A DNA stretch of 5,107 nt from Duncaniella sp. (GTDB taxonomy: Bacteria > Bacteroidota > Bacteroidia > Bacteroidales > Muribaculaceae), in contig NZ_JAIDEN010000119.1 of the NCBI RefSeq assembly GCF_029054785.1, positions 1-5,107 on the forward strand, given 5' to 3'. The position numbers were made by a program, and so were the translations under genes. The notes beneath the pieces were generated by a model that saw only the letters and a list, made by a program, of their open reading frames with translations, ran no database searches and was not told where the DNA came from. This document shows, one piece after another, positions 5,057-5,107 of this stretch; positions within the stretch are counted from its first letter, which is position 1, and every line of letters starts with the position of its first letter.

Positions 5057-5107
5057 CTGTAACTTATAAACAACAGACACTGCCGAAGAAGCTAGAATTA
5101 TAGATCG
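5057..5107 (-). other. Illumina Nextera adapter remnant (P5 end, i5 index, read-1 transposase adapter); not genomic
   Basis: On the minus strand the last 51 bases align without gaps to the Nextera P5-side adapter as I remember it. Positions 5107-5098 (CGATCTATAA) match the P5 end AGATCTACAC at 7 of 10. Positions 5097-5090 read TTCTAGCT, identical to the Nextera XT i5 index I recall as S515. Positions 5089-5057 match the 33-nt read-1 adapter (beginning TCGTCGGCAGCGTC and ending in the mosaic end AGATGTGTATAAGAGACAG) at 26 of 33. Genomic htpG resumes directly at 5056. The mismatches look like low-quality read-through bases. The order of the three parts and the exact index make chance very unlikely. 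Confidence 0.92.

Noticed and set aside
5057..5080. GTG at 5080 as an htpG start, or a frameshift or gene truncation in htpG near the edge
   Set aside because: The sequence beyond 5056 is adapter, so neither a natural start nor a biological truncation is needed.
1..5107. Novel defence, mobile or CRISPR system
   Set aside because: Nearly every interval is explained by housekeeping or common exported-enzyme genes. There is no regularly spaced repeat array, no transposase or integrase, and no compositional island.

Overview
The window looks like a short metagenomic contig from a Bacteroidales chromosome, possibly Muribaculaceae. The order is well supported; the family is a guess. The evidence is the Bacteroidetes-type RNA polymerase omega protein, an HtpG with an enlarged C-terminal region, an exported GHL10-type glycosidase, the lack of Shine-Dalgarno sequences, and several exact copies of the Bacteroidetes -7 promoter box TAnnTTTG. 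All genes look chromosomal. I see no transposase, integrase, phage gene, CRISPR array, tRNA or rRNA.

Layout, left to right. Positions 1-48 hold the first 16 codons of rpsO (minus strand), with its own promoter and an A-tract-rich upstream region. Next come rpoZ (omega) and bamD on the minus strand, 50 bp apart and probably one transcript. A 202-bp divergent intergenic region separates bamD from a plus-strand gene for a secreted GHL10-type glycosidase; it carries two TAATTTTG boxes and a clear inverted repeat. The glycosidase gene converges on a small uncharacterised gene (74 aa, minus). Beyond that are a Nudix hydrolase gene and the 3' part of htpG (minus), separated by a strong hairpin terminator.

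The genes serve general housekeeping: translation (S15), transcription (omega), outer-membrane protein assembly (BamD), protein folding (HtpG), nucleotide or metabolite clean-up (Nudix) and glycan breakdown (GHL10). Apart from the likely bamD-rpoZ operon they do not form one pathway.

The most notable observation is technical. The last 51 bases (5057-5107) are not genomic. Read on the minus strand they match the Illumina P5 / i5 index / Nextera read-1 adapter: the 8-base index field is TTCTAGCT, which I recall as index S515, followed by an ungapped 26/33 match to the transposase adapter. The apparent N-terminus of the htpG reading frame is therefore an artefact. I found no convincing undescribed biological system. 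The best biological leads are the small unknown gene and the inverted repeat between bamD and the glycosidase gene.
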